Of a DNA stretch of 64,000 bases, positions 39,691-49,939 are shown one piece after another (within the stretch, counting starts at the first letter, position 1; every line of letters begins with the position of its first letter). Made by a program: the position numbers and the translations under genes. Source of the stretch: Styela clava (Eukaryota; Chordata; Ascidiacea; Stolidobranchia; Styelidae); assembly GCF_964204865.1 (NCBI RefSeq), contig NC_135255.1, positions 3,968,001-4,032,000 of the forward strand, in the 5' to 3' direction. The notes under the pieces are model-generated. The model saw only the letters and a program-made list of their open reading frames with translations, searched no databases and was not told where the DNA came from.

Positions 39691-40654
39691 TGTGTTGGTA
39701 AGACACTACAGCACTATGACATAATGTTATTGTACTTAGTACAACAACGTAATGAATTGGACTATATTATTGAAAAAATCAAAAGATAAGAAATTGAAGT
39801 TTTGCTCAATTCCTCTGATTACCCAGCTTGGGTTCGCAGATTTGAATCCTGTGTGGGGTAATTATGTGCAAAAAGATTGACCCCTCGCTGTCGTGGGGTG
39901 GCTCACTTGACCATTGATCGTTACGACTCCCTCCGCCATCAAGTCCACGCATCTGAAAACAAACACTTGAAATAACTGTCTAACTAATCCTTTAATCCCA
40001 TACCGTACCCATATACCCAAAACGGACTGGACTGGTGGTTCGCCATATTATGATTAAGTCATCTTATCGGCTTCCCTGTTCAACGGGATAAATATGTTAA
40101 TCTTATCCTAATAACAGAATACAGGAATAGTGTTTATGTTACACAAGTTCTGAAGTTTGACGCCCGAACGATATCGGTTCGTGTCTGTCTTTTTTATTTT
40201 GAATAAATGTTTGTGTGTTGAATGTGGGTAAACTGGCTCATGTATATTTACATGTATTAATAGTATATGTACTTACTTATAACTGTATAAAGATACCTGG
40301 ATAAACCTCAACCTCATGAAACTCAGAGACTTGAAATATTATTTTCCCATATTACCGGTATCTTACTACTGCTGTACTATATTCAGATATTAGTCTACGT
40401 TATTACAAATTCATTGAACTTTCAAAATAGAAGTGCAAAAGTTCGAAACAATTGTTGTATGCGTACTATACCGTATTCTGATATTACTATGGCCGTATGG
40501 TCTGATGGTTGAGTACATTGATGTTATAGTACGATATCTACCTTGAATATTCTGTTCTTCATTAGCATATTTCAGTATTTCTGAGTTTAATAAATGCGCT
40601 AGACCCCAAGGCTGGAAGGCGATTTGGTAAAGCCAATGGTGGGGCTGGTGAAAC
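39691..40654. other. Region upstream of MED13
   Basis: Should contain the MED13 promoter and 5' UTR on the minus strand. No TATA element or long open frame is convincing. Around 39800-39960 is a tRNA-like stretch (see the SINE candidate). The remainder is AT-rich single-copy sequence as far as can be seen. Confidence 0.4.
39800..39960 (+). mobile_element. Possible tRNA-derived SINE fragment
   Basis: GATTTGAATCC near 39840 resembles a polymerase III B box (GGTTCGANTCC), preceded by GGGTTCGCA. The stretch is more GC-rich than its surroundings. No second copy, tail or target duplication was identified, so this is tentative. Confidence 0.25.
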
Positions 40655-40818
40655 GGGTCTCGTGTAGTTTCGTGCCGCAATAACTACTAGTGGGCGTGGC
40701 GTAACAATTTTTGCATATATCATTCCCGACCCCTACCTGAGCACGTCATTCAAAAATTACGTCACTGCGACGTCACAATCGCGAGATAGAGCTTGCCAAA
40801 AGTATATTGACGATCACT
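40655..40818. repeat. Left member of an inverted repeat pair flanking the transposon nest
   Basis: Matches the reverse complement of about 53915-54075. Shared blocks: GGGTCTCGT, GGGCGTG-CGTAACAATTTT, GCATATATCATTCCCG, CACAATC-CGA-ATAGAG, TTGCCAAA and GACGATCA. Identity is interrupted, so the copies are old or the family is diverse. The two copies lie 13 kb apart in opposite orientation. Confidence 0.6.
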
Positions 40819-40975
40819 TGTGAGGCGTCACGGCCCCTGCGAGTGCGTAACAAACTCTCTAGCGACAGCAATCTCTCTCGTATCGGATCATTTCGCAGAG
40901 CCCAAATTAATACGGTACTATGCAATATCTGGGTGCAAAATAAATATGAATAAATGCCAAGCATTTTGCCTAAGT

Positions 40976-41927
40976 CAGTGGCGGCGCGTCGATAGGCGCA
41001 ACCGGGGCAATGCCTCGGTTGTTTGTTCGGTATAATAAAAAATATTCGAAAAATACCTCAATATCGGTTGCACAGACTGTCTACACTAGCCATATTCTCC
41101 CGACATGGTTCATTTTTCGCTCGCAAAGCCTTCGCCGAACGTCGACGGGGCGACGCCTTCTGGTTCGTTGGTTGCTTGGAGAGTTAATAGTTTCCTCGCC
41201 TTCGTTTTTGTCACTTGTTTCGCTATTTGAATCAGTTAGAGACCTTTAGTCCATTTGCTTTCGATTTTCCACATTCCTTTTGAGCTCCTCACTTTTTTCC
41301 GGCTTCGCATTTCTTAGCCTTAGACCTCATAATGAATAAGGTTGATGCACTACTTCGCACTCCGTTTTCGCAGCTGCCGCTGGAACAAAAATTAGAGGTA
41401 CAACGTCTTGGGCCTTATCAACCAAAAAATTGTTCACTGGAACAATCCCATGACGGAGGAAAGCGTCGGCGTACATTCTGCGCAGAAACTTGGTATAAAA
41501 AACACGAATGGTTGTGTTACAGCGAGGACAAAAATGCACTTTTATTGTTTTTATTGCCTACTTTTTGCTACCGCCCGTGACTCACGTTGGTGTAAATTTG
41601 GTTTTAGAGATCTTAAACATCTTTCTGAGCGTGTCAGGGATCATCAATCTTCTATGGAGCATCTGAACAATGCAGTAAAATACCGAACATTCGGAAATGT
41701 TAATATTGCAGCACAGTTGGATGAAGGACGCGCGGTTTCTATTCGTCGGCACAACCAAAACGTCGAGAAAAACCGCCATGTTCTCGGTCGATGTTTTGAA
41801 GTTCATTGGTTGTCACGAGCTGTCCCTCCGTGGGCACGATGAACGGGCTGGCTCTTCTAATAGAGGGGTATTTTTGGATATGGTGGAATAAACCGCATCC
41901 CTAGATACAGTATTGAGAGATCATCTT
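40976..41927 (+). pseudogene. 5' part of a decayed ZMYM1-like hAT transposase (hAT-A)
   Basis: Starts with a hAT-like terminus CAGTGGCGGCGCGTC at 40976. The coding part begins near 41332 (MNKVDALLRTPFSQLP) and runs through a TTF-type zinc finger region (RTFCAETWYKKHEWLCY) into DLKHLSERV, NIAAQLDEG and LRGHDERAGSSNRGVFLDMV. These are hallmarks of domesticated or active hAT proteins of the ZMYM1 type. The reading frame shifts twice (near 41570 and near 41800) and meets a TAA at 41889, so it is not functional. The copy is interrupted at 41927 by the BEL/Pao element and continues at 49945. Confidence 0.8.
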
Positions 41928-42398
41928 TGTAGCGGTCATGATTCTAAACGGTGACCGCTATTATTATAACTAAACTGGCAACGGTAACTTAGGGCATTGA
42001 ACCCTGACCATTTTGGTGTTGGCGGGATCTCTTTCGGCGTGAGCCGCTTGGAGGTAGGACGTATAAATTTGTATCTTAATCAATCGGGGGACTTTTGGTA
42101 TTATTAATTAGGCGTAGTTTAAATTTACATCATATAATTCTATTTTCCTGTTTCATATAGTTATTATTGGTCCCTCCTGTGTAATAGCACTGTATTTTAC
42201 CGGATTACTGTTTGACAACTATTTCATCATTATTTGACTACTATTTTGACTCAACAATAAACATCTTTGGACAATCGTTTCGAACTTTGAAAGGAACTCA
42301 GACAGAACCGCGTCATCAAAAATAAAGTGCCTGTACGATCTATTTATTCCAATCACCCTAACGAGCACATCGCCATCGTATGGTGCTGAGCCGTTATA
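41928..42398 (+). repeat. 5' LTR
   Basis: 471 bases, beginning TGTAGCGGTCA and ending CCGTTATA. Near the start, TAGCGGTCA and TGACCGCTA form a 9-bp perfect inverted pair around a 13-base loop. TATAAAT at 42062-42068 is a plausible promoter element; AATAAA at 42256-42261 and 42321-42326 are candidate polyadenylation signals. The ends are TG...TA, not the usual TG...CA. Confidence 0.95.
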
Positions 42399-42604
42399 GT
42401 AAAATACATATCTCTCGGGAGGACATTGTCAAAATCTGCAAGTGTTGCAGTAAAGTATTGTGGGGTGTACCCACAGACCCAACACATTGTCAAAGTCTGC
42501 AAGTGTTGCAGCAAAACGTCATATAATCAGTAATTTGTGCTGCTGAGAAGGCCGTGTAGGCCTATTGTAATCAGCTGCAATTAGATACCGTAACGACCAA
42601 CACC
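42399..42604 (+). other. BEL/Pao leader with a duplicated 28-mer
   Basis: Untranslated leader between the 5' LTR and the polyprotein start. ACATTGTCAAAATCTGCAAG plus TGTTGCAG occurs at 42423-42450 and again, one base different, at 42484-42511, separated by a hairpin-forming TGTGGG...CCCACA. No TGG-initiated tRNA primer-binding site is seen directly after the LTR. Confidence 0.7.
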
Positions 42605-45600
42605 ATGTCAACAAAATCTAGAGAAAGTCAAATTACTGATATAAAAGATGATTTGGATTCCTTGTCACCATGTGAAACTTTAAAAAGCAAACCAATTAAA
42701 ATGTTCTCTGCTGCTGACAAGTCCGGCTCTAGGCCTACTAGCAGTGAAAATAGCTCTAGCGTCCAACTAGACCAAGGCACAAGAAATAGTGACTCGTTGA
42801 AAGCAGCCTTCACTGAAATGGAGAATGACATTTTAGAAGCCATAGCCGACTGCAAATTGTCTTTCGTCACCTGCAAAGATGGTTCTGGAATTCAAGCGGT
42901 GTTTCCAAAACTAGTGCAGTATAAGTCAAGTTTATCTTCAATTGTCAAGGATATGAAGAACATTTTATTGGAGACTGATTTGATTAATTTCACACGTCGT
43001 TATCAACAATGTATTGAAAATATTATACAAGTTTCTGAAACTGCTAGTGCGAAAATATTAGAACTAGATGAACGATCCCAATGTTCTCAATCATCTCGCC
43101 CAACTTCAAAGCGGCATCGTTCTGCTCGAACTGTAAGCAGCGTGAAATCAACAATGTCTGGGGAAAGCAAAGTTTCAAGCAAAAAAGAATTCTTCGACTT
43201 GCAAAAAGATGTGGCAGCAATGGAGGCTACGAAAGGCATTCGTAAACAGCAATTTGATCTTCAGATTCAAAAAGAGATAGCGGAGAAAAAAGCCAGGGCG
43301 CTAGTTTGTCTTCAAGCTGAAGAGGCCGAAAATCCTTTCAGTGTTGATGTGGATCTAATGAGAGGTGCAAATAATTATTTCAATTCAAATAATAGTTGTT
43401 TTAATGCAAATTCAAAATCATCTCCTATTTTAAATGAGGCCCCAGCGTGCATGGTTATTGATCCTCAAATTGAGCTAAATAATTCAGATATTTCTAATCA
43501 TGATCAAGTTTCATCCACTGTTGTTGATATTCCCTGCCAAGCATCGAGCTATAGTCCTGTAATCAATCCCCGACTGCCCATTACTAATGTTAGTGCTTCC
43601 CAAGAGGCCGTTTCCACTGGTATTGTAAATGTTGGTAGCTTTTCCTTGCCACCCCCTAATGTGAATTCATTCCCATCAGTGCCTACTGTTTCTAATGTAT
43701 CACAAAATGTTTTTAATGTATCCAGAGTTGCTAGTGCTCCTTTTAACTGTTGTACACAAACCACCACTGTGTCTGCCAATTCAGGCAGCTTACCAACTCA
43801 TTGTAATGATAATAATATCTCTGTTCCCACTGTGAATAGTGCTGCTCTTCCTCCACAAACCTGCAATCTTTCCCATGACATGACCAATTTAATGAGTAAT
43901 ATTTTATCAGTCCAAAGGGCTCCTGTAGCCAAAGTTAGGGTGTTTGATGGGGATCCATTGCAATATCCACAATGGGAGAGCTCATTTAAAAAGCTAGTCG
44001 AGCAAAGGTTGCTTGATGACGCAGATAAAATGAATCTGCTTGAACGTCACTTGACAGGTGAACCCAAAAGTATGGTTGAAGGTTTGTTTTTATTACAATC
44101 CGAGAATTCTTATGAAAGAGCTAAAAAGGCCCTAAAAGATCGCTATGGTGATGACAGTGTCATTAGTGTAGCCTTTAGAACAAAACTGGCATCATGGCCT
44201 AAAATTGGTCCAAATGATATAAAAGGCATGTTGGCATTTTCTGATTTCCTTCAGCAAATTGTTGAGGTTAAAAAGGTTGTAGAGGATTTAAAAATTCTCG
44301 ATTTTCCCTCAGAGCTATGTGTGTTAATCAAAAGAGTTTTGCCCTCTTCATTGTTTAACAGGTGGAAAGAGTCAGTTTATGAATGGAAGTGTAAGTTTAA
44401 TGTAAACACATCTGATAACTTGAAGGTAAACTGCCCCAAATACCCTCCATTTGAGGAGTTTGCAAAATTTATTTTAAAGCGTGCCTCAGTGATGCATTGT
44501 CCTGAGATGACAGTTTTTGATGAGAATCTCAACCCGTCCAAGTATAATACTGAGCAAAATAGTAAGTCTAATCATTCGAGATATGGTCATCGAATGAATA
44601 AAAATTCCTTTAGCACTAATGTTTCACGAGATAGTTGCTTGCATTGTAATGGGTCTCACAAAATTGGTGATTGTCAAACATTCTTACGAATTTCTTTGGT
44701 AAAAAGAAGGAAACTGTTCTGGGATAATTTTTTATGTTACTCTTGTGGAGTGAAAATGTCCAAGGGTCATAGTGCAAAGTCATGCAAAAACGTGGCTTCT
44801 TGCAGAAAGTGCAATAAGGGCCATTTGACATGTTTTCATGTTGACAATAAGCCAGAACAGACTGAAAGTAACCAATCTTTCTGTTCTGAAGTATGCTCAA
44901 TAGTTGACCAACATGATGGTGTAGACCAATCCATGATTATCCCAGTATGGGTCAAAGGTAACACTTCAAAAGAAGTGTTATGTTACTGTCTGCTTGATGG
45001 CCAGTCTAATACAAGTTTTATCACAGGTGAGTTGCAACAGCAACTGGGGTTAAAGGGTGTTGACACCCAGATATCATTATCCACTATGTCCAGCCGTAAT
45101 GACTTAATTCAGTGCAAGGTTTTTAAAAATATTCAAGTCTCTAGTTATGATCATAAAGATATTATATCTGTTCCCAGAGCATATACCCGAGATGAGATCC
45201 CTGTCAAGAGATCTCAAATTCCTAAATCTGAAGTCTGCAAAAAGTGGAAACATCTAGCTGATGTAGCCAAGCACTTAATGCCATATATGCCAGATCTCCC
45301 TGTTTCTATGCTTATAGGCAGCAATGCACCAAATGCTATCAGACCTCGAGATATAATAGCCGGCCTAGAAACTGAGCCATATGCTCAAAGATCCATACTT
45401 GGATGGGGTGTTGTTGGGAAAGTTTGCCATGGTGATGATGATTGCTATGTAAGTCATAGGATGCTAGCATGTGGTGCTACTTCCAAAGTCGATCCCGGGG
45501 AGAAGTTTGTCTTCTCTACTAAAGTAAAAGAAGTATTATTTCCCAATCAGGTGTGTTCGATGTTTAATGCTGATTTTGTTGAGCACTGTGGCAATCAACA

Positions 45601-48600
45601 AAATATGTCAGCAGAAGACCACAGGTTTCTAAAAATTCTCTCAGATGGCATCACTAAAAAGGATGGCCATTACAAACTTCCATTACCTTTACGATCCCAA
45701 CAAATCAACCTTCCAAATAATTTGCCTCTTGCTCAAAAAAGACTTGAGCAGCTGAAGAAGCGTATGCTTCGAGATCAGAAGTACAAAAATGATTATTATA
45801 AATTTATGTCGGACATCATTGAGAATTATGCTGAACGGGTGCCTGATGATGAAGTAAGTTTGAGCAATGGTAGTGTGAATTATGTTCCTCATTTGGGTGT
45901 GTATCATCCAAAGAAACCTGATAAAATTCGTGTTGTGTTTGACTGTTCTGCAAAATATGGTGGTGTGTGTTTGAATGATTATTTGCTTCCTGGGCCTGAC
46001 CAGATGAACAGTCTTTTGGGTATTTTGCTCAGATTTCGTATGGAGAGAGTGGCTGTGAAGTGTGATATTAAAGCATTTTTTCATCAATTTTTAGTTGATG
46101 AACCGCACCGTGATCTGTTACGTTTTTTATGGTGGGATAATAGTGATATGACTGGTAACTTATGCCATTACAAGTTGAAAATTCACCTATTTGGTGCAAT
46201 TTCATCACCTGGCTGTGCAAGTTTCGGGTTAAAGCATGCTGCAGATGATGGTGAGTCTTCTTTTGGTAAGGAAGCAGCAGACTTCATTCGTAATGAATTT
46301 TACGTTGATGATGGTCTGACTTCAAAGCCAAATGCAGAGGATGCTATTGAGTTGATAAAAAATAGCACAAATTTGTGTTCGAGTGCTGGTTTAAATCTCT
46401 GTAAGATAATGTCTAATAGTCGGGAGGTTCTTGAAAGCGTTCCTCAATTGTCTGTGTCTCCTAGCGTGCAGTGTTTGGATCCAAAATCTGATCCCTTACC
46501 TGTTGAAAGAGCTCTGGGTGTGGACTGGTTAGTGGAGAGTGATTGCTTGTGTTTTCGTATTGACTCGAAGGTTACTCCTGTTACAAGGAGGGGAATTCTT
46601 TCCGCAGTCAGTAGTGTGTATGATCCCATAGGTCTGGTTGCACCAGTCATTCTTGAGGGTAAGAAAATCCTCCAAGCCTTGTGCAAGGATTGTTATGACT
46701 GGGACGAACCCATTCCTGAGATTTTCAGGGTTAAATGGGAAAAATGGCAAAAGGATCTTTGTCATTTGGTGAATCTGAAAGTAGATCGTTGCTATAAGCC
46801 GGTAAATTTTGGTAATATCAAGCATGTGGAACTGCATCACTTTTCTGATGCCTCTGAAAGTGGTTATGGCCAGTGTACATACTTACGTCTGGTTAATGAT
46901 TGTGGCAAAGCACATTGTGCCCTTGTAATTGGTAAGGCCAGAGTTGCTCCGTTGAAACATGTTACAATTCCCAGGTTGGAATTGACTGCAGCAGTGGTGT
47001 CTGCCAGAATGAGTAATTTGGTTAAAACTGAACTAAAATTGAAAAATGCCACAGAGTTTTTCTGGGTCGATAGTATGGTGGTACTGGGGTATATACAAAA
47101 TGAGAGCAAACGTTTCAATGTTTTTGTGGCTAATAGGGTGCAAACTATCCATAATTTTTCTAGTCCATCATCCTGGCATCATGTACCTACCAAGGCAAAC
47201 CCGAGTGATGATGCGAGTCGAGGCTTGCAAGCAGACCAGCTAAATGCTGGTTGTAGGTGGTTGAACGGGCCAGAGTTTTTGTGGTGTGAAGGAAAATTTG
47301 TTCCTCCATTAGTAAAGCCTGAACAGAATGATGAAGTAATTTTAGAAGTGCAGAAGGAGATGAAGGGATGCTCTGTGCATCGAACCATCGCCTTCAAAGC
47401 TGACTGTTCTGGCAAAGATTTTGATATCTCTAGACTTAATATTTTCTCATCCTGGTTTAAAGCAAAACGTGCAGTTGCAAACTGTATTAAGTACAAGGAT
47501 TTGCTCAAGAATCCTAAATCTGCCTTTCAGAAAGTTACTTCTGATGATTTGTGCCAGGCGGAAAATTTAATTATATTTTCCCTTCAGCGTTCATATTTTA
47601 GTAAAGATCTAAGTGTACTAAAGAATTCTGATTGCTCAGATCAAGTCTCATTTAAAAACCGGTTTTCAAGATTAGACCCCTTCCTTGATAACTCTGGCAT
47701 TGTCAGAGTTGGGGGACGAATTCGAAACTCTATAGAGGAGTTTAAGGTAAAACACCCTGTTGTCTTACCTAGAAAAGGTCATGTCACAAGTATTATTATT
47801 CACCATTTTCATGTCCGTGGTGGCCACATGGGTCGTTATATGACTCTAAATGCTATACGGCAATCTGGTTATTGGATTTTGGGAGGCACTTCTGCTGTTT
47901 CTCAGCAAATACATGCTTGTGTTCCTTGTAAAAAAATTAGAGGTAACCCACATGGCCAGAAGATGGCTGACCTGCCAAAAGATAGGTTTAATTTGGACAG
48001 TCCGTTCACATATTGTGGCATGGATATCTTTGGGCATTTTTTTATTAAAGAAAAAAGGTCCATGTTGAAACGATGGGTAATTTTATTCATTTGCTTGTCA
48101 TCACGAGCTGTACATCTGGAATCTCTGAATTCTATGAGCACAGACTCTTTTATCAATGCTTTGCGTAGGTTCACTGCTCGAAGAGGCCCTGTGAAACAGC
48201 TACGCTGTGATTGTGGTAGCAATTTCATTGGTGCAAGTAACGAATTAAGAAAGGCTTATAAGGAATTTGATCAAGTCAAGATCAAAAATTTTCTCTTACA
48301 GGGTGAATGTGACTGGGTCGATTTCAAATTTGGGGTGCCAAATTCCAGTCATATGCAGGGTTTTGTTGAAAGGCAGATACGAACTGTTCGTTCTGCCTTG
48401 GAGCCCCTGTTTTTACAGTTTGGTCACATATTATGCGAAGAATCATTTCGCACTGTGTTAGTGGAGGCCGAGCAGGTTGTTAATTCGAAACCATTGGCAG
48501 TTGCTAATTTGAGTGATCCTCTGGCACCTGAACCACTGACTCCTAACCACATTTTAACACTCAAGCCCAAGGTTTTGTTGCCACCTCCAGGTAATTTCCA

Positions 48601-48979
48601 AAAGTCTGATCAGTATCTTTTAAAACGATGGAGACGTGTACAATATCTTGTTAATGAATTTTGGTACAGGTACCGACGAGAATGCCTTCACCTTTTGCAA
48701 GAAAGACAGAAATGGGTCTTTCCAAAGAGAAATCTTGCTCTGGGTGATATTGTCCATGTTATTGAGGATGGGTCTCCTAGAAATTCATGGAAATTAGGAA
48801 AGGTTGTTGAGGTTTTCCCCAGTGGTGATGGGCTAGTACGTAAAGTAAGACTTCAGCTTGCCACAAGTTTGTTAACAACCAATGGTAAGCGGGTTGGGGT
48901 CACAGCTTATTTAGACCGGCCTGTACACAAGCTTGTTCTTTTAATTGCCAATGAGGGTTCCAGGTCTGTGGAGGATTGA
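42605..48979 (+). CDS. BEL/Pao gag-pol polyprotein (intact)
   Basis: One 2,124-codon frame. Order: N-terminal gag with a Ser/Asn-rich linker; DUF1759-like region (about 440-590, begins FDGDPLQYPQW); zinc knuckles CLHCNGSHKIGDC (about 677) and CYSCGVK...GHSAKSC then CRKCNKGH (about 711-745); aspartic protease core LLDGQSNTSFI (about 795); reverse transcriptase with FYVDDG at about 1232-1237; RNase H with SDASESGYG, RLELTAA and WVDSMVVLGY (from about 1413); integrase with an HHFHVRGGH / CVPCKK zinc region (about 1731-1775) and catalytic acids in YCGMDIFG, RCDCGSN and FVERQIR (about 1805, 1868, 1921). All catalytic acids expected for RT and integrase are present. The ATG at 42605 is the first long-frame start after the leader. 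No stop codons or frameshifts. Confidence 0.95.
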   Translation: MSTKSRESQITDIKDDLDSLSPCETLKSKPIKMFSAADKSGSRPTSSENSSSVQLDQGTRNSDSLKAAFTEMENDILEAIADCKLSFVTCKDGSGIQAVFPKLVQYKSSLSSIVKDMKNILLETDLINFTRRYQQCIENIIQVSETASAKILELDERSQCSQSSRPTSKRHRSARTVSSVKSTMSGESKVSSKKEFFDLQKDVAAMEATKGIRKQQFDLQIQKEIAEKKARALVCLQAEEAENPFSVDVDLMRGANNYFNSNNSCFNANSKSSPILNEAPACMVIDPQIELNNSDISNHDQVSSTVVDIPCQASSYSPVINPRLPITNVSASQEAVSTGIVNVGSFSLPPPNVNSFPSVPTVSNVSQNVFNVSRVASAPFNCCTQTTTVSANSGSLPTHCNDNNISVPTVNSAALPPQTCNLSHDMTNLMSNILSVQRAPVAKVRVFDGDPLQYPQWESSFKKLVEQRLLDDADKMNLLERHLTGEPKSMVEGLFLLQSENSYERAKKALKDRYGDDSVISVAFRTKLASWPKIGPNDIKGMLAFSDFLQQIVEVKKVVEDLKILDFPSELCVLIKRVLPSSLFNRWKESVYEWKCKFNVNTSDNLKVNCPKYPPFEEFAKFILKRASVMHCPEMTVFDENLNPSKYNTEQNSKSNHSRYGHRMNKNSFSTNVSRDSCLHCNGSHKIGDCQTFLRISLVKRRKLFWDNFLCYSCGVKMSKGHSAKSCKNVASCRKCNKGHLTCFHVDNKPEQTESNQSFCSEVCSIVDQHDGVDQSMIIPVWVKGNTSKEVLCYCLLDGQSNTSFITGELQQQLGLKGVDTQISLSTMSSRNDLIQCKVFKNIQVSSYDHKDIISVPRAYTRDEIPVKRSQIPKSEVCKKWKHLADVAKHLMPYMPDLPVSMLIGSNAPNAIRPRDIIAGLETEPYAQRSILGWGVVGKVCHGDDDCYVSHRMLACGATSKVDPGEKFVFSTKVKEVLFPNQVCSMFNADFVEHCGNQQNMSAEDHRFLKILSDGITKKDGHYKLPLPLRSQQINLPNNLPLAQKRLEQLKKRMLRDQKYKNDYYKFMSDIIENYAERVPDDEVSLSNGSVNYVPHLGVYHPKKPDKIRVVFDCSAKYGGVCLNDYLLPGPDQMNSLLGILLRFRMERVAVKCDIKAFFHQFLVDEPHRDLLRFLWWDNSDMTGNLCHYKLKIHLFGAISSPGCASFGLKHAADDGESSFGKEAADFIRNEFYVDDGLTSKPNAEDAIELIKNSTNLCSSAGLNLCKIMSNSREVLESVPQLSVSPSVQCLDPKSDPLPVERALGVDWLVESDCLCFRIDSKVTPVTRRGILSAVSSVYDPIGLVAPVILEGKKILQALCKDCYDWDEPIPEIFRVKWEKWQKDLCHLVNLKVDRCYKPVNFGNIKHVELHHFSDASESGYGQCTYLRLVNDCGKAHCALVIGKARVAPLKHVTIPRLELTAAVVSARMSNLVKTELKLKNATEFFWVDSMVVLGYIQNESKRFNVFVANRVQTIHNFSSPSSWHHVPTKANPSDDASRGLQADQLNAGCRWLNGPEFLWCEGKFVPPLVKPEQNDEVILEVQKEMKGCSVHRTIAFKADCSGKDFDISRLNIFSSWFKAKRAVANCIKYKDLLKNPKSAFQKVTSDDLCQAENLIIFSLQRSYFSKDLSVLKNSDCSDQVSFKNRFSRLDPFLDNSGIVRVGGRIRNSIEEFKVKHPVVLPRKGHVTSIIIHHFHVRGGHMGRYMTLNAIRQSGYWILGGTSAVSQQIHACVPCKKIRGNPHGQKMADLPKDRFNLDSPFTYCGMDIFGHFFIKEKRSMLKRWVILFICLSSRAVHLESLNSMSTDSFINALRRFTARRGPVKQLRCDCGSNFIGASNELRKAYKEFDQVKIKNFLLQGECDWVDFKFGVPNSSHMQGFVERQIRTVRSALEPLFLQFGHILCEESFRTVLVEAEQVVNSKPLAVANLSDPLAPEPLTPNHILTLKPKVLLPPPGNFQKSDQYLLKRWRRVQYLVNEFWYRYRRECLHLLQERQKWVFPKRNLALGDIVHVIEDGSPRNSWKLGKVVEVFPSGDGLVRKVRLQLATSLLTTNGKRVGVTAYLDRPVHKLVLLIANEGSRSVED

Positions 48980-49468
48980 TTGCATTACACATTTATTGTG
49001 TTAGTAACTTGAATTTACTTATTTACTGTGTTAGTAGTTGATTAATTTTATCACTACGTTCTTATTGTGTTAATAATTTTTTGATGTTTTGCTATTTGCA
49101 TATGTTTTGTGTGTTTCTATTGAACGTAATTGACGGGTTTACAACTTTTCTCACAATTTGATACCTTTGTAATTTTATAAACTGCTTTCTGTTTTTCTCG
49201 TATGTGGGGTTTCCCCGACGGTGGAGCCAATCGTTTTAGAACCTTTATAAAGCGTTTTTATATTTTCGCTTGTTATTACTTGTTTGTGGGGTTTCCCCGG
49301 CGGTGGAGCCAATCGTTATGTTTTGACATTATTCAATTTGAAATGCTTAATGGTGCACCGGCGGCGAAGCTTCACTTTGGTTTTCACAGTTGGTTCTTGT
49401 TTGTTTTTATTAAATAGAAATCAGTCCCCCTTGTACTTCCATACGAGAGGAACTGATTTGGGGAGCCA
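48980..49468 (+). other. BEL/Pao 3' untranslated region with a repeated hairpin motif
   Basis: No reading frame of note. A 33-base unit, TGTGGGGTTTCCCCGACGGT plus GGAGCCAATCGTT, is at 49203-49235 and again at 49285-49317 with one mismatch; each contains a GGGG-TTT-CCCC mini-hairpin. A weaker third version (GGTGCACCGGCGGCGAAGC) is near 49351. A purine-rich tract precedes the 3' LTR. Confidence 0.7.
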
Positions 49469-49939
49469 TGTAGCGGTCATGATTCTAAACGGTGACCGCT
49501 ATTATTATAACTAAACTGGCAACGGTAACTTAGGGCATTGAACCCTGACCATTTTGGTGTTGGCGGGATCTCTTTCGGCGTGAGCCGCTTGGAGGTAGGA
49601 CGTATAAATTTGTATCTTAATCAATCGGGGGACTTTTGGTATTATTAATTAGGCGTAGTTTAAATTTACATCATATAATTCTATTTTCCTGTTTCATATA
49701 GTTATTATTGGTCCCTCCTGTGTAATAGCACTGTATTTTACCGGATTACTGTTTGACAACTATTTCATCATTATTTGACTACTATTTTGACTCAACAATA
49801 AACATCTTTGGACAATCGTTTCGAACTTTGAAAGGAACTCAGACAGAACCGCGTCATCAAAAATAAAGTGCCTGTACGATCTATTTATTCCAATCACCCT
49901 AACGAGCACATCGCCATCGTATGGTGCTGAGCCGTTATA
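49469..49939 (+). repeat. 3' LTR
   Basis: 471 bases, no difference from the 5' LTR found by direct reading. Followed immediately by the ATCTT target duplication at 49940-49944 and then by resumed hAT-A coding sequence. Confidence 0.95.

Larger units (their letters stand above)
41928..49939 (+). mobile_element. Full-length BEL/Pao LTR retrotransposon
   Basis: An 8,012-bp element: 471-bp LTRs at both ends that look identical by eye, a 206-bp leader, one uninterrupted gag-pol frame, a 490-bp 3' region and a purine-rich tract (GATTTGGGGAGCCA) just before the 3' LTR. Flanked by the 5-bp direct repeat ATCTT (41923-41927 and 49940-49944), which fits BEL/Pao integration. No envelope frame. The perfect LTR match and intact frame indicate a very recent insertion. 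The target was the decayed hAT-A gene, in the same orientation. Confidence 0.95.

Noticed and set aside
42399..42430. tRNA primer-binding site right after the 5' LTR
   Set aside because: No TGG-initiated sequence complementary to a tRNA 3' end is visible; left unassigned.
45689..46087. 132-codon antisense frame within the BEL/Pao polyprotein
   Set aside because: Complement of the conserved RT coding sequence; no independent domain or start context.
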